Source: Bugulina stolonifera (Eukaryota > Bryozoa > Gymnolaemata > Cheilostomatida > Bugulidae). Taken from it: 64,000 nt of DNA. A model generated the notes under the pieces. That model was given only the letters and a program-made list of their open reading frames with translations, did no database searches and was not told where the DNA came from. Location: positions 13,130,099 through 13,194,098 of the forward strand of contig OW285193.1 of the NCBI GenBank assembly GCA_935421135.1. The letters are read 5' to 3'. Below are positions 46,194 through 57,100 of the stretch, in pieces. The position numbers and the translations under genes were made by a program. Numbering within the stretch: position 1 is the first letter of the stretch; each line of letters starts with the position of its first letter.

Positions 46194-46639
46194 GCTTTTC
46201 CTTTGAATGTCTGACTAAAAATGTCATTTGTGAGTCGGCGGCGTTTAGTTTTAGCTTTAGCTTTCTTATGAGCAGCTTTTAATTTCCGCTTGGGTGTTCC
46301 GCCTACTTTCTGGGGAGATAAGAATGATGAGGTTAGTCCACTGAGTAATCGCTTTCCTCCATCACTCAAATTTTTTTTTGCTGAATCTTTAAATGATTTA
46401 CCATCTATAACATCATTTGCAATGTTTGCTCCTGCATGAGCTAATTGTTTACCAGCAGATTTTGCTACGGTCTTGAGAACAGGTGCAATTCCTTTAAGTA
46501 ATTTTGAAAAAACTCCCCCCAGTCCACTACCATGTTGGACAGTTTTACCTCTAAACACAGGAATTCCTCCCCCAGCCTGGTTTGCATAGTAGTCTTTATA
46601 ATGGGGTAATGAAGAGTCAATATTATAAGGAATCATCAT
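46190..46639 (-). CDS. Polinton core/pX-like small basic protein
   Basis: 149 aa with two parts. A glycine-rich amphipathic segment (GSGLGGVFSKLLKGIAPVLK, then GKQLAHAGANIANDVIDGKS and FKDSAKK) resembles the adintovirus/adenovirus pX or pVI-type minor virion proteins. A highly basic tail follows (KRKLKAAHKKAKAKTKRRR), suited to DNA binding or nuclear targeting. The presence of VFRGxxxQxGxGLGG at the N-terminus is typical for this Polinton gene. It overlaps both neighbours by 4 nt. Confidence 0.75.
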   Translation of the reverse strand: MMIPYNIDSSLPHYKDYYANQAGGGIPVFRGKTVQHGSGLGGVFSKLLKGIAPVLKTVAKSAGKQLAHAGANIANDVIDGKSFKDSAKKNLSDGGKRLLSGLTSSFLSPQKVGGTPKRKLKAAHKKAKAKTKRRRLTNDIFSQTFKGKA

Positions 46640-47433
46640 TGTTTCTTAAAGTGAAGTGTCAGCACTACCTTTCCCCCTTCAAATGGAACAATGTCTCCAT
46701 TATCACGTCTTATATTTATCTCTACAGTGTCTCCCTGGGTTTGGCTCACAGGGATATATTGAATGTTTTGAAATCTAACCCAATTAATTAGAGGCTTTCT
46801 TGACACTCGTTCAATTGGTACCACACGGAGTAGAGGCACCATGGCATTTCCAACAATTCTGTTCTGTACTATGTCTGCGTACACATACAATGCAGAAAAC
46901 CCTTCAGATATATCTGCTGCCTGTTCTATGTGTATGCCACTTTTATAGAATTCACCCTCTTTTTTGGTTAATCCAAGAATGTTTAGAATATTCTGGCTGA
47001 ATGTCACACCAAATCCTTTTGATCTGTTGCGTATTTTTAGTATCACCCTGTTTCTGATGTTATCATAGTGTAGAAGGATATCCTTTTGAATGTCAGCATC
47101 TTTTAAAACTTTATTTATCTGATTTATGAGCTCATCAATAGAAATATATACTCCGTCAAACAATTTAAATGTTACTGGCTGAAGATTGTCTTCAAATTTA
47201 ACAGTAACTGTTCCATTAATGATATTTTTCCATGCTGAGGGAAACTGAATTTCAGATAACCCTACAACCCAGTTTCCTTCATTTGATGGAAGAGGAGAAG
47301 GGATTTTTATTTTAAATGAGTGCTGTTTATTGTTTGGGAATGTATCCATTGAAGCATTTGATGGAAGAACAACATAAAACCAAGAGTCACTCATTGTGAA
47401 TGTAACAAGGTAAATGAGATTTATTGTTAACAA
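46636..47433 (-). CDS. Polinton minor capsid protein (penton, single jelly-roll)
   Basis: 265 aa; the likely start is the internal Met at about residue 14 (MSDSWFYVVLPSNAS), as in other Polintons. The opening WFYVVLPSNASMDTFPNN and the segment WVVGLSEIQFPSAWKNI are characteristic. A C-terminal beta-rich part (VRFQNIQYIPVSQTQGDTVEI) completes the fold. In the family it occupies the fivefold vertices. It is the first gene of the ATGA-linked capsid module. Confidence 0.85.
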   Translation of the reverse strand: MLTINLIYLVTFTMSDSWFYVVLPSNASMDTFPNNKQHSFKIKIPSPLPSNEGNWVVGLSEIQFPSAWKNIINGTVTVKFEDNLQPVTFKLFDGVYISIDELINQINKVLKDADIQKDILLHYDNIRNRVILKIRNRSKGFGVTFSQNILNILGLTKKEGEFYKSGIHIEQAADISEGFSALYVYADIVQNRIVGNAMVPLLRVVPIERVSRKPLINWVRFQNIQYIPVSQTQGDTVEINIRRDNGDIVPFEGGKVVLTLHFKKQ

Positions 47434-47456
47434 TTTCTAGTTATATAGTATTTATG

Positions 47457-48533
47457 TTAGCTGAAGTTAGACTTGTTAATCCACTCATTAAATTTATTTG
47501 GATAACCCTTAAACTTGACTAGAAATTGTGTTGCCTTTCCTTTCTTACGCTTATCAAGATTTTTTTCTACAAGGAATTTAGTGCTTGGAAGGACTTTCTG
47601 CAACTCATTTCCATAGTATGAACCATGTATCTTTTCATTTAACTGGTCTCGGAGACGGTACGTGACTGGATTTGATTGTATAATCTCATCCACTAGAAAT
47701 GTTTCTTGTGACCAATTTACATCATATCCTTTACTGAAAACATGTTTGTATTTGCTAATTCGAACAACATCGTTCATTTTTAGCAATGGACGACTAGACG
47801 TTAATGGGGGGTTAGAGTAGAGTGAAAGCCATACATCTTCCTCATTTTTTCTACATACATCTGCAGGAGCCATCTTAATAGATGAGTGAACTGTGTTGTT
47901 GTATGTGTGAACTATCTTCTCTACAACATCTATCCACTTCGAAGAATTTGTTTTGGTAAACCATCTGTATAATTTTGTTTGGAGTGTTCTATTGAAGCGT
48001 TCAACACAGGCTGCTTTTATGTCATCATTTTCGGTTGAAAAATAGTGAATTTTATGCATTTGTAGAAGATTTTTCACATGAGCATTATAGAATTCCTTTC
48101 CTTTGTCAAACTGAATACTTCGAAAATCTCTTTGTGATATTATTTCCCTTAAATTCTGAGCAACCTCTTTTCCAGTTTTTGATTTAAGTGGTCTAATCCA
48201 GGCAAACTTTGAGAAAACATCAATTGCAGACAGAATAAATGAATAATTTTTGTTCTCTCTTCTAAATTTTTGCATGTCAATTAAATCACACTGAAGTTGA
48301 TCATTAATACCACTCACAATTGTAACCCGTCTTTTGAACTTTCTAATAGCAGGTTTGTGAAGTGTGTAGGGTTCTTGAGACTGAAGCCATTTCATTACTG
48401 CTTTGGTGGTATAAGGTCTTTTATTTTGCTTAAGAGAATTTCTAAACCATTTTGCTCCCCCTAAGCTTCCAATTTCCTCTGGTGAATAATAAAGTTTTTC
48501 CAGTTCACTGTGTTTATTTTTACGCTTCTTCAT
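47457..48533 (-). CDS. Polinton retroviral-type integrase with chromodomain
   Basis: 358 aa. The rve catalytic triad is in place: Asp83 in QCDLIDM, Asp143 in QFDKGKEFYN, Glu178 in CVERFNRTLQ. The C-terminus (FLVEKNLDKRKKGKATQFLV, then KFKGYPNKFNEW) is a chromodomain with the usual Tyr/Trp cage positions, which may steer integration to modified chromatin. Its start overlaps the preceding ORF by 14 nt. The enzyme would catalyse insertion with 6-bp target duplications. Confidence 0.93.
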   Translation of the reverse strand: MKKRKNKHSELEKLYYSPEEIGSLGGAKWFRNSLKQNKRPYTTKAVMKWLQSQEPYTLHKPAIRKFKRRVTIVSGINDQLQCDLIDMQKFRRENKNYSFILSAIDVFSKFAWIRPLKSKTGKEVAQNLREIISQRDFRSIQFDKGKEFYNAHVKNLLQMHKIHYFSTENDDIKAACVERFNRTLQTKLYRWFTKTNSSKWIDVVEKIVHTYNNTVHSSIKMAPADVCRKNEEDVWLSLYSNPPLTSSRPLLKMNDVVRISKYKHVFSKGYDVNWSQETFLVDEIIQSNPVTYRLRDQLNEKIHGSYYGNELQKVLPSTKFLVEKNLDKRKKGKATQFLVKFKGYPNKFNEWINKSNFS

Positions 48534-49314
48534 TTTCCGATAAAGATTCCCACTTCTTATAAAACTTTAAACTTCTTTTTGGATATGGTGTGTGACGTAT
48601 AGCTGACTTGCCACTTTTTGGCTTTGAATGTGAGAAAGCAGAAGAGCTTTCTTTGAATATTTTGCTTGATGTAGGATAACTATGTAACTTAGTCCTCAAT
48701 TCTTTGACAACAGGAAATCCTTCACTCGTTAATGCTTCAACAAATTGCTTTAATGCGCTTTGATCTGATGTTATCTTTCTATTATTCCGTACCACATCAT
48801 TGAGCAGTTTGTTGATTTGTGATCCTTCGATTACTTTGTTGTTATATTTTATTTCACCCTCATCACTCAACTCAAATGACCTATTTCCTTTAATAAAGTC
48901 TATCAGTCTTTTTGCTTTTGGTTGATAGGATTGAGGAATGAGCATTAGTTGTCTATCTAGAGATTTTGATGTTATGCTGGTCTGCTTTGATGTGTCTCCA
49001 TTTATCTCTGTATTTGTTGATTGAGATGAGGAATGTAAAGGTTTTCCTAATAAAGCGTCTCTTGAGGATGTTTTCAGTGCTGTATGAAAGTTTCTAATGT
49101 AGTCATAGAGCTGAGTATTATAATGCTGAACTTTTTCAAAATCTGATAAATTATCATCATCCATTATTTTTTTCATCTTCGTATCAATCTCTTTCACTGC
49201 TTTAACATTCGGATGAGCAAAAACATTAGAGGAGGATTTCGCTGTTTCTGATGTGTTACAATTCTTCTTTAACCATTCATATTTAATGGGATCAATGAGG
49301 TAAAACTTTTTCAT
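48520..49314 (-). CDS. Polinton hypothetical protein upstream of integrase
   Basis: 264 aa. It resembles an uncharacterised protein common in invertebrate Polintons: helical N-terminus (MKKFYLIDPIKYEWLKKN; ... DLSDFEKVQHYNTQLYDYIRN), a middle coiled-coil-like part, and a basic C-terminus (HTPYPKRSLKFYKKWESL). No enzymatic motif. It overlaps the integrase start by 14 nt, implying joint expression. The function is unknown. Confidence 0.7.
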   Translation of the reverse strand: MKKFYLIDPIKYEWLKKNCNTSETAKSSSNVFAHPNVKAVKEIDTKMKKIMDDDNLSDFEKVQHYNTQLYDYIRNFHTALKTSSRDALLGKPLHSSSQSTNTEINGDTSKQTSITSKSLDRQLMLIPQSYQPKAKRLIDFIKGNRSFELSDEGEIKYNNKVIEGSQINKLLNDVVRNNRKITSDQSALKQFVEALTSEGFPVVKELRTKLHSYPTSSKIFKESSSAFSHSKPKSGKSAIRHTPYPKRSLKFYKKWESLSENEEA

Positions 49315-49325
49315 GCTTATCAGTA

Positions 49326-49476
49326 TTAGTTCCTTAATCCACCTAGTAGCATCTGAGCAATGGGCTTTAGCAGAAATCCTAAAAATCCTCCTTGTTGAAT
49401 AAGCTTCTTTTTGGAGGTGATAGATGACTTTCCTGTCAGCCTTTTTAGTTGTTTGTGATACTTTTTGAGCTGGGCA
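49326..49476 (-). pseudogene. C-terminal half of a small Polinton gene, split by insertion
   Basis: An open frame of about 50 codons ending at TAA 49326-49328: LKKYHKQLKRLTGKSSITSK, then KKKLIQQGGFLGFLL and a hydrophobic Gly/Leu end. This is the conserved tail of a small protein found in many Polintons. It has no ATG; the frame runs into the inverted repeat at 49477. The N-terminal half lies at 53632-53796 on the same strand. Confidence 0.75.
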
Positions 49477-49532
49477 CAGTGTAGATAAGGTAGCAAATTT
49501 AAGAAAAATGCCTCATAATGGTAGCATATATA

Positions 49533-49800
49533 AACTTTGCCACGGAAATTAAAAGAGTTTGAACAGTCATAGAAAGTTGGTTCAAATACCGTTAGATAGC
49601 TCTCAACGAGGAGAACCGAGGGTTTTTTTTGATTTTTCGTCTAATGCGCGATGTTGGCACTAGGCCAAATTTTGTCCGAAAAAGTGGAAAATTTGCCACA
49701 AAGATTAAAAGAATTTGAATGCTGCTAGAATTATATTTTTGACACCTATTAGTAGAGCTCAATGAGATGAACAGAGGGTTTTCTTGGATTTTTTCTATAG
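49533..49800. repeat. Degenerate subterminal direct repeat
   Basis: Two diverged units: 49533-49640 and 49688-49800. Shared blocks include TTTGCCAC...ATTAAAAGA(G/A)TTTGAA, TAG...AGCTC(T)CAA and AGAGGGTTTT..T.GATTTTT. Subterminal repeats are common binding sites for transposases. Confidence 0.55.
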
Positions 49801-52363
49801 GTTCTCAAATTTGTTTGACGGGAGAAAATGTACAAAAGTGTTGAAAAAGTAAGGGTCTATTGCAGTGTGTGTAGTTCTTTACCAAATTAACCTATTCTTA
49901 CAAAATTTGTTGAGTCTGTAGTTAAAATGTTGATAAGTTAGAAGAGCCCACCCTTTATTTGATACAACCTCCCTAATGGCCAGAAATCAAGTAGAAGTGC
50001 GCCAGATATGTTGGCAATTTGCTTTAGCACCCTTTTATAATACATAGTGGAGCAGTGCATCACGCACTGCATGCCTCATTGATTCTCATTGCTGGTGCTA
50101 GTTGAAATTGGCGCTAATGTCAAAGGTCATCAATCATAACTGCCAAGCCTGAGTGATTTGATGGGAATGTGTATCATCAGCTTGCTTGTACATGTACAAT
50201 GTATTGTATTGATAATGCCGAGTGCTTCCACATGACTACTCACTTGTGTACATATAGGCCTACATATGAATACAATTTTACAAAATGCAGTGTGTGTGAT
50301 GGATACTGGTGTTTTCGCAACTTTGTGACGGATGTATGCTGGAAAATGTTCGTGCGAGTAGGCCTGTGTCTGGAATTTAGGTGGTGAAGATACTAATACT
50401 CCACCAAATGCTCACATTGCATTTCATGAGCCCTCTTAACTTCTGTAGCAATGGTAGGCTCTCTACTTTACAGCTTAGTATAATTGCCTATGCTGTAGAG
50501 TATAACAGATGTGTCTGTGTACATGTAAACAGTTGTACACCTTACCATAGAATTAGAATAGATAAGTCTATGATATGTACAGTATATCCAAAAACTAGTA
50601 ATTGGAAAGTTCAATGTGATGTATTTGCTAAAATTTGAGCAATTGTTACAACTATGCTGCTGACCTAAACAAAATGGCTATACAGAATGGCCATACAATA
50701 ATGAGCCTATTTGCCATCATATTATTCATACACTGGAATAGCCCTATCACTATCAAATCTATCTTGCCCCCCTCTCTGATAACATGATTTGACTAACAAA
50801 CATTAACCTTTGACCTGAGCTCTGCCTTCTACTAACACTATGGCCTAATAACTATTACAATGGGCAATGATGCAGCTGGTATGGACAGACTGACCATCAC
50901 TACTGCAGGCTGTATGACACTATGAGGGAAGACATTTTGATAGTGGGACTTAGATCACTATAAGGTAAAGCAAATAATTTAACAGTTTTAAGTTACATGT
51001 ATTTGTGCACATTTTGATTCCTTATTATACTGTAGATACAGCATTTTCAAAGGCTCACATTTAATTTTAACATTATCTTACATTATAAACAATTGTACAT
51101 GTAATTGTAACCCCTTTTAGTATGCCTTTTATTTATGGGTGCAAGTCTGCTGTTTATCATATAAATATATTATTGTACAAGTCAAACAATGTAAAGCTTG
51201 AAGTAGATTGTACCAGAACATTTCCATAGTTACCCGGTCACTTCTTGTATTAATTACTCATTACGCTATTTCCATATGTTGAAAATCTCATAACCTCTAT
51301 GTTGCAGTTGGCACTGTATGTTATGTGAATACTCTCTGTTTGAGAATCAATACTATACAAGCCATCTACACTACATGTATATACCGAACCTGTTACAAAA
51401 CTAAGTGTAACGTTTTCTATTTCCAGACTGGTACTAGTGGCTGGTTGGTATTTCACCCTGCAGTGAAAAGTCAAACGGAGCATCATCAGCTACATACAGA
51501 CCTCCGTTGGCTAGCATAACCTACTGTAATATCGAACTACTGATCCTGGTTGTGCCTAACTTGTGCATTCTTGGTGCTTCTGAAATACTGGAAAAGGAGG
51601 ATTGCAGATACATTACCTAATTACAAATGTATATATGTACAAAGCTGATGTAAAGAAATATATCGAAATTTAGACTACCTCAACACTTCTGTTATCTGGT
51701 TGTGCTGTTATTGGATTGCATTGTCAAATTATCATGATGTTATAATGTTGCTAACATGCACTTGTGCAGAGTTTACCCTATGGTTGAAAGTTAACACTAT
51801 TACCACAATGTTAGAATAATAATTAAGATGTTAGCTGTGCTTCAAGTTAATTAATGCATGCACTGTGTATATCTTTTCTTTGAGAATCTAATTAAATATG
51901 ACTAACAAACTGCATTGCAATAATTATACATATTGACATAAAAATGACCCAAATTGTGAATACTGTAGACTAGTAAAGTTATTTGGCACTGGTATGTGGA
52001 TGTTCTACGTATAATCTATATTGTAGAAGTTCCTCGTGATCTGTTTGAAACAGTGTATACCCAAAACTCTGGGCTGCACAGTAGCATCACAGTTTCAATT
52101 TCTTTGCATTATTTGTCACTTGCCACAAAGTCATGTACTAGGATAACATCAGCCTGTAGTTTTTCTCTAGCAACTAAGACCAATGCTAACTTACTGTAGT
52201 ATTTATTTGAGGGAGATCACCTATCATACAGTATGTTCACACAACTTGGCTCTTCCCAACTTTTGGCAGCATAAAATGTTCATTATTTAATACCCGTATT
52301 TAATACAAAACAGCCATCTCATAATGTGCAATAACAGCCCATTGGGTAAATGAGCCAGTTGCC

Positions 52364-52392
52364 ATTATTAGTATTAGTATTAGTATTAGCTG
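52364..52392 (+). repeat. TTAGTA microsatellite
   Basis: ATTAGTATTAGTATTAGTAT: a short hexanucleotide run in the 4.15-kb element. Confidence 0.8.
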
Positions 52393-53473
52393 AAATGCTG
52401 ACCACAAATCTTGAAAATATGCATTCCTTAGCTTGGCCTTTCACCACAATGCATACTATGCCTTGGGTAGGCAAGCTGATGCCTGTCAGCTAGAGGTCAC
52501 CTGTCTACTATGACTGCATGACAGTACTGCTCTCATAATGATATTAGAATAATTGTACAAGCAGATGATTGATGTACAGTAGGCACAATGTTTCAGCCCA
52601 TGTACAATGTACATGCAGAACCAGGCAGGCAATATAATTTACAAATACACTGTTAGTTGACTTGTTTGATTCGTTCATATAGTAAGCAACCCACCTCTCT
52701 GGCAAAGTTACAGTGAGTAGGCCTTGAGGTTTGTCTACAGGTCAAGTTTGGCACCTAGCTGTAGCCCACAATAATTATGTGGATAATATCATATGCAACT
52801 TAATCACAGAATAACTTTTGCCTATGTGCAGTTATTTCTATTACCATAGACCAATAAAGGGAGGGGGGAATGGGGGAGCCAGCCAACCTCTAACCAAGAG
52901 CCTATTACTCTCAAAATTTTCATTTTGTCAATCTGGGATTTTCATACAGAATACAGTGTGCTGCTTTTTTGTACAAGACATATTTTCAAACTGTCAATTA
53001 AGCAATCCTGTGCATGTGCTTCCTTTCAGGGCAATGGAAATACCCTAATTGCCTAGCAGAGTGGAAAGACCATACTACCACTACACTTGCTCAGCAAACA
53101 GTGAGCAAATGTGTACTGGAAAAACTTTACAGTTTGAGATTCATTGTGTAGTGCTTTATCGTTTTACTTTAAACACTGTAAATATCACTTACAAAATAAA
53201 ATGGCCAAATCTCCTAACGCAGTATATTACAATGTATGCTGAAGTTATAGATTCACCAATCCGCCCAATACAATGGGTAACAAGTAGCATCATACAGTAT
53301 GTTTACACTTACTGTAATTGTAATATATCACCTTCCCTGTTGGCCTGAGTTTATGAAAAGCACTATGAAATCATAGCAAGCATGTGATGGATTTTGACAG
53401 CAGCTGTCAACCTCCATCAGGTGTTATGCTTACTCATGCATATACTAAGCTCTTGTGCCTGCAGTCTGCAATG

Positions 53474-53546
53474 GTCTACAATAGCTCAGTTAGAAGACTG
53501 TTAGGCAGTAGTGCAGGTAGACCTGGGTTCGACTCCCGCTAAATGC
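53474..53546 (+). repeat. tRNA-like segment (SINE head or tRNA pseudogene)
   Basis: An A-box-like TAGCTCAGTTAGA and a good B box GGGTTCGACTCCC lie at tRNA spacing (about 45 nt). The acceptor ends do not pair, so it is not a working tRNA gene. Likely a tRNA-derived SINE head or a decayed tRNA within the inserted element. Confidence 0.55.
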
Positions 53547-53631
53547 TTGTTTTTCATATGAAATAAATGATAATGGGAGAATAACTCCAAATTATTCACA
53601 TATCCTTAAATGTGCTACCTTATCTACGCTG

Positions 53632-53796
53632 TTTTGTAGTGAGAGGCACATTACCTTTGATAATGTTACAAGCACACTCACATATTGCCTTCACTAAATC
53701 ACTGTTAGCAGATTCAAGTAATTTCTGCTTATTTTTTGCTGATGCTTTATATAGGGCTTTTAAATCCCTTAAGTTTCTTTGAAAGCGTTTAGACAT
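53632..53796 (-). pseudogene. N-terminal half of the split small Polinton gene
   Basis: ATG at 53796; about 55 codons up to the inverted repeat: FQRNLRDLKALYKASAKNKQ, then KLLESANSDLVKAICECACN and IIKGNVPLTTKQ, followed by stop inside the TIR (53620-53622). It matches the N-terminal domain of the same small Polinton protein whose tail is at 49326-49476. The two halves are separated by 4155 bp. Confidence 0.75.
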
Positions 53797-54115
53797 GGTG
53801 TGATGGTGGTCAAATTAACAATAAAGACAATTCTGTTGGTAGAGAAGTTATGTAGCAGAACATCTATGATTAAACTCCGTTTCAAGAGATATATTTTTAT
53901 TTTCAATGAACATTTGTATTAACCAATCATGATGCAAATAAGTCAAAACTGAGAAAAAAAAGGACGTATTTACATAATAATTTATTTAACAACGTTGAGC
54001 AGGTGTAATAAAAAATTCAAAAACATCACAAGACAAACATTAAAAAAATGGTGGCATAGTCACATAATTCGTATTTTACACATGAAGGTGTAAAGAACAA
54101 CATATTCGTTAAAAA
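53797..54115. other. Polinton intergenic gap downstream of polB
   Basis: About 320 bp of AT-rich sequence between the split small gene's start and the polymerase stop. It probably holds the small gene's promoter and the polymerase 3' end. No feature recognised. Confidence 0.5.
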
Positions 54116-57100
54116 TTACTTAGAGAGTGGAAATGTAGTTACGCCATCGGTGTGGACTTTTCGTTTACCATAAAAAAAGCTAAGTCCAGCACGAGTTTGA
54201 TAATAAGTCATTACTTTGTTGTGCTTTCGCATAATGCCTCGGTTTTTTCCAAAAACAGTTTTTTTATGTTTCAAAACACTTAGGAAATATTTTCTCTGCA
54301 ACACATTCATTCGCTTCATCATTCCTTTTGTACTTGTTTTGTTCCCTTGTTCACCAAAGCAAAAATATGTTTTTGAATTCAATGCAATTATTCCATCACC
54401 TCTGTATTCTTGTTTAAATAAACCTGGTGTACGCTTATGGAAATCGAAAGCAACTTTGCAACAATCATCCATTACCCATATGTGGTTTGACAATTTACAT
54501 CGAATGAAATCTAATTTATGCCTTTCACAAAAAGGTGGGACAAACCATTTATCATACTCAGAAAAGAACTGAAACTTTTTAGCAGAAATAACAAGAGATT
54601 CAAAATTTCCACTCATTGCAAAATATGCAGAATCGGTATCCATCTGGATATACTGAAAATCGTGTCGGTCAAAGTAGGTACACATTAGATCATAATAAAA
54701 CTCTAACATCCTTAACTTTGCAAGCTGTAATATTGCAAATCCAATTACAATTGGTGTGTCAAGTTTTATTCTTTCTTTGCTTGTTTGTATTTCATATAAG
54801 TTCTCACCAAGTTCATCAAGCGACAAAAATTTTTTACTATTAACAAGCTTAGCAAGTTTTTTCTCGTCAGATGTGTACTTCACATCAGTGAATCTTTCTT
54901 TATTGGTTATCGTTGCACCGTAAATAACGTTGCCACATAGTTTTGCAGTTTCTGCTAATATTTTCATACTAGGGTCTTTGTCAGCTTTACGTCGCATGTT
55001 GCAGACTGCATGTCCGAATTTGTCGAAACATTTATGTCCTTTGAACTGAATGATTTGGTAAATGTGACTGACAACTAGTCCATGTGAGAGATACCATTGT
55101 AATAACGTTGAAAGAATCAATATTTTCTTCCCAAAATAACTACCTATTAAACTTTTTTGAGGTTGCCTCAAAAGATCATGTTGCTCTGAATAATCACGCA
55201 TTATGTCGGACAAATCAGTTCTGTCAATCAAAGAATGTTTAAAGATAGGCGGCATTTCTGTGAACAAATGTTTAATGTTGTCTGGTACATTAATGTCACA
55301 TTCAATAAATCCGTAAAACTTTTCATTTTTAACTGCATCAATTATTTCTTGCTCAGACATGGGTTTATTCTCTTCCATTTCACGGGTCAAATGAGATTTG
55401 ATAAAGTTGGTGCAAGATGGTGAGGACTTTTTAAATTCTTCCCACTCACACTCATATATGACCTCGAGTTTATAACCCAGATATTTTATGTAGGATTCTT
55501 TAGCTTTTGTGTCCTCATGTAAATCTGTCAGTGCTCTGTTGTTGATTGGGTTAAATTTCATGCCTTTTGTTTTAGGACATGAACCTTGATTACCAATGTG
55601 ACCATGAAATAGACAGCCATGAAATTGATACACAGTGTTAGTCTTTTTACAAAATCCATCAACAGGGAGACCGTGTTGACCAATTTTTTGTTCTCCTTTA
55701 TTAAACTTGTGCTGAATATAATGTCCAAAAATGAAACTCATGAATTCCAACCATTCACGACTGAGTCGTCCATAATAGTCGCCAAATTTTGGGCGGAAAT
55801 TATTTCCTCTTTCACGTCTAATTATAATTCCAGTGGGTAACTTTTGCATTGCACAATACAAATACAATGCATTGGCATCAAAACCATAAACTTGTTTGCA
55901 CATTTTTGCAGAATTACCAAGGTCATACTGTCTCAAAAAAGTTTTGTCCTTTTCATGATAACGGTGAAAGACAATACTCGGTCCGCCAACAATATTTTCT
56001 CGAATTGTTTGGTGAAGATCAGAATTTTTTCGTCCTATCAAAGGAATGGAAAACTCAAGGGAATTTGATTCTAGAAACAACCACTTTGTAGCCAAAGAAG
56101 GCACACTAACTCCATCTTTAAACATATCAATTCCTTTCGATCTATAAACTGCATGTTGCTTTTCAATCGCTTCTAAAAATGGAACTACATCTAAGTTGTT
56201 ATAGTAAACAAGATAATCTCGTAATGATTTCATATTGTTTGACTTCCATACACTTTGACACTGAGCATATTCTTCTAAAGAGATGTTGGAATTTGTTAAA
56301 CTGCTATAAAACTTTTCATATGTTGGAAGAGAGTTGTCCTTTAGTTTATCTAATGATGTTACATACTCGTAAGGAAAATGACCCTTCTCCATTTTACAAT
56401 TGTATGCCTTGATGAAGTTTGCATATGAAAATCCAGGCGCAATAAAATTGATAATATCTAAAAACTTCAAATTAGGAGTTTTAATGCATTTCATGGAATT
56501 GTTTCGCTTAATCGCATAGATGATTTTATCATGTTTCAGCAAATATTTTACTAAAGGTGTCCGCATGCAGTTAATATCATATTTCTGACTGTTAAAACCT
56601 AAAACTGGAAGTTCAGTTAAGTAGGCCTCAAGTTGTGATATTAAGTTATCAATAGAGTTCTTTTGGTACATATTTCTATTTGACCATCTCTTTGTCTTAT
56701 AGGCCTCTTCAAGAGAATTTTGCAATGATTTGAATAGCTCAAGACCATTAAATATGTCTGCAAACTTCTCTAAGCATATATCTTTGGCGGCTTTGCTCAT
56801 CTCTTCAAGTTTAATGATAAAGCTTTCAACCAGCGAATCAACACTTCCATCAGATACCATACAATGAGGCTTTGTATACCCAGGTATATTAGAACAAATA
56901 CTAATACTCATCAAAACATGTTCAGACGTGAATGAAACTTGTGTTGAACTGAACTCATTTGAAGGGGCAAGGTAACATTCAATATCAAAGGTGGCCCGAA
57001 AAGGATAAAATCTCATTTTATGTGGAATTTTAATCCCTGTTCGACTTTCGATAATTTCAAAGATGTTTGCTTTTGGAAAGAAGTTTTCTCTTGGATAAAT

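Larger units (their letters stand above)
49477..53631. mobile_element. 4.15-kb element with 27-bp TIRs inserted in the Polinton
   Basis: The left end CAGTGTAGATAAGGTAGCAA and the reverse complement of the right end CAGCGTAGATAAGGTAGCAC match at 25 of 27 positions through ATTTAAG. The interior has no long ORF: every open frame is under 100 codons and resembles nothing, so it is non-autonomous. The CAG start is common in hAT elements, but the 8 bases outside each end (GCTGGGCA, TTTTGTAG) do not match, so the class is open. It contains a tRNA-like segment near its right end and a degenerate direct repeat near its left end. Confidence 0.75.

Noticed and set aside
50169..53348. Several 60-99 aa ORFs between 50.1 and 53.4 kb
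   Set aside because: Low-complexity or chance frames inside the inserted element; none resembles a protein or shows splice structure.
53474..53546. Functional tRNA gene
   Set aside because: A and B boxes exist but the acceptor stem does not pair.
49469..53639. hAT assignment of the 4.15-kb element
   Set aside because: TIRs begin CAG, but the 8 bp outside the two ends are different, so no hAT duplication is shown.
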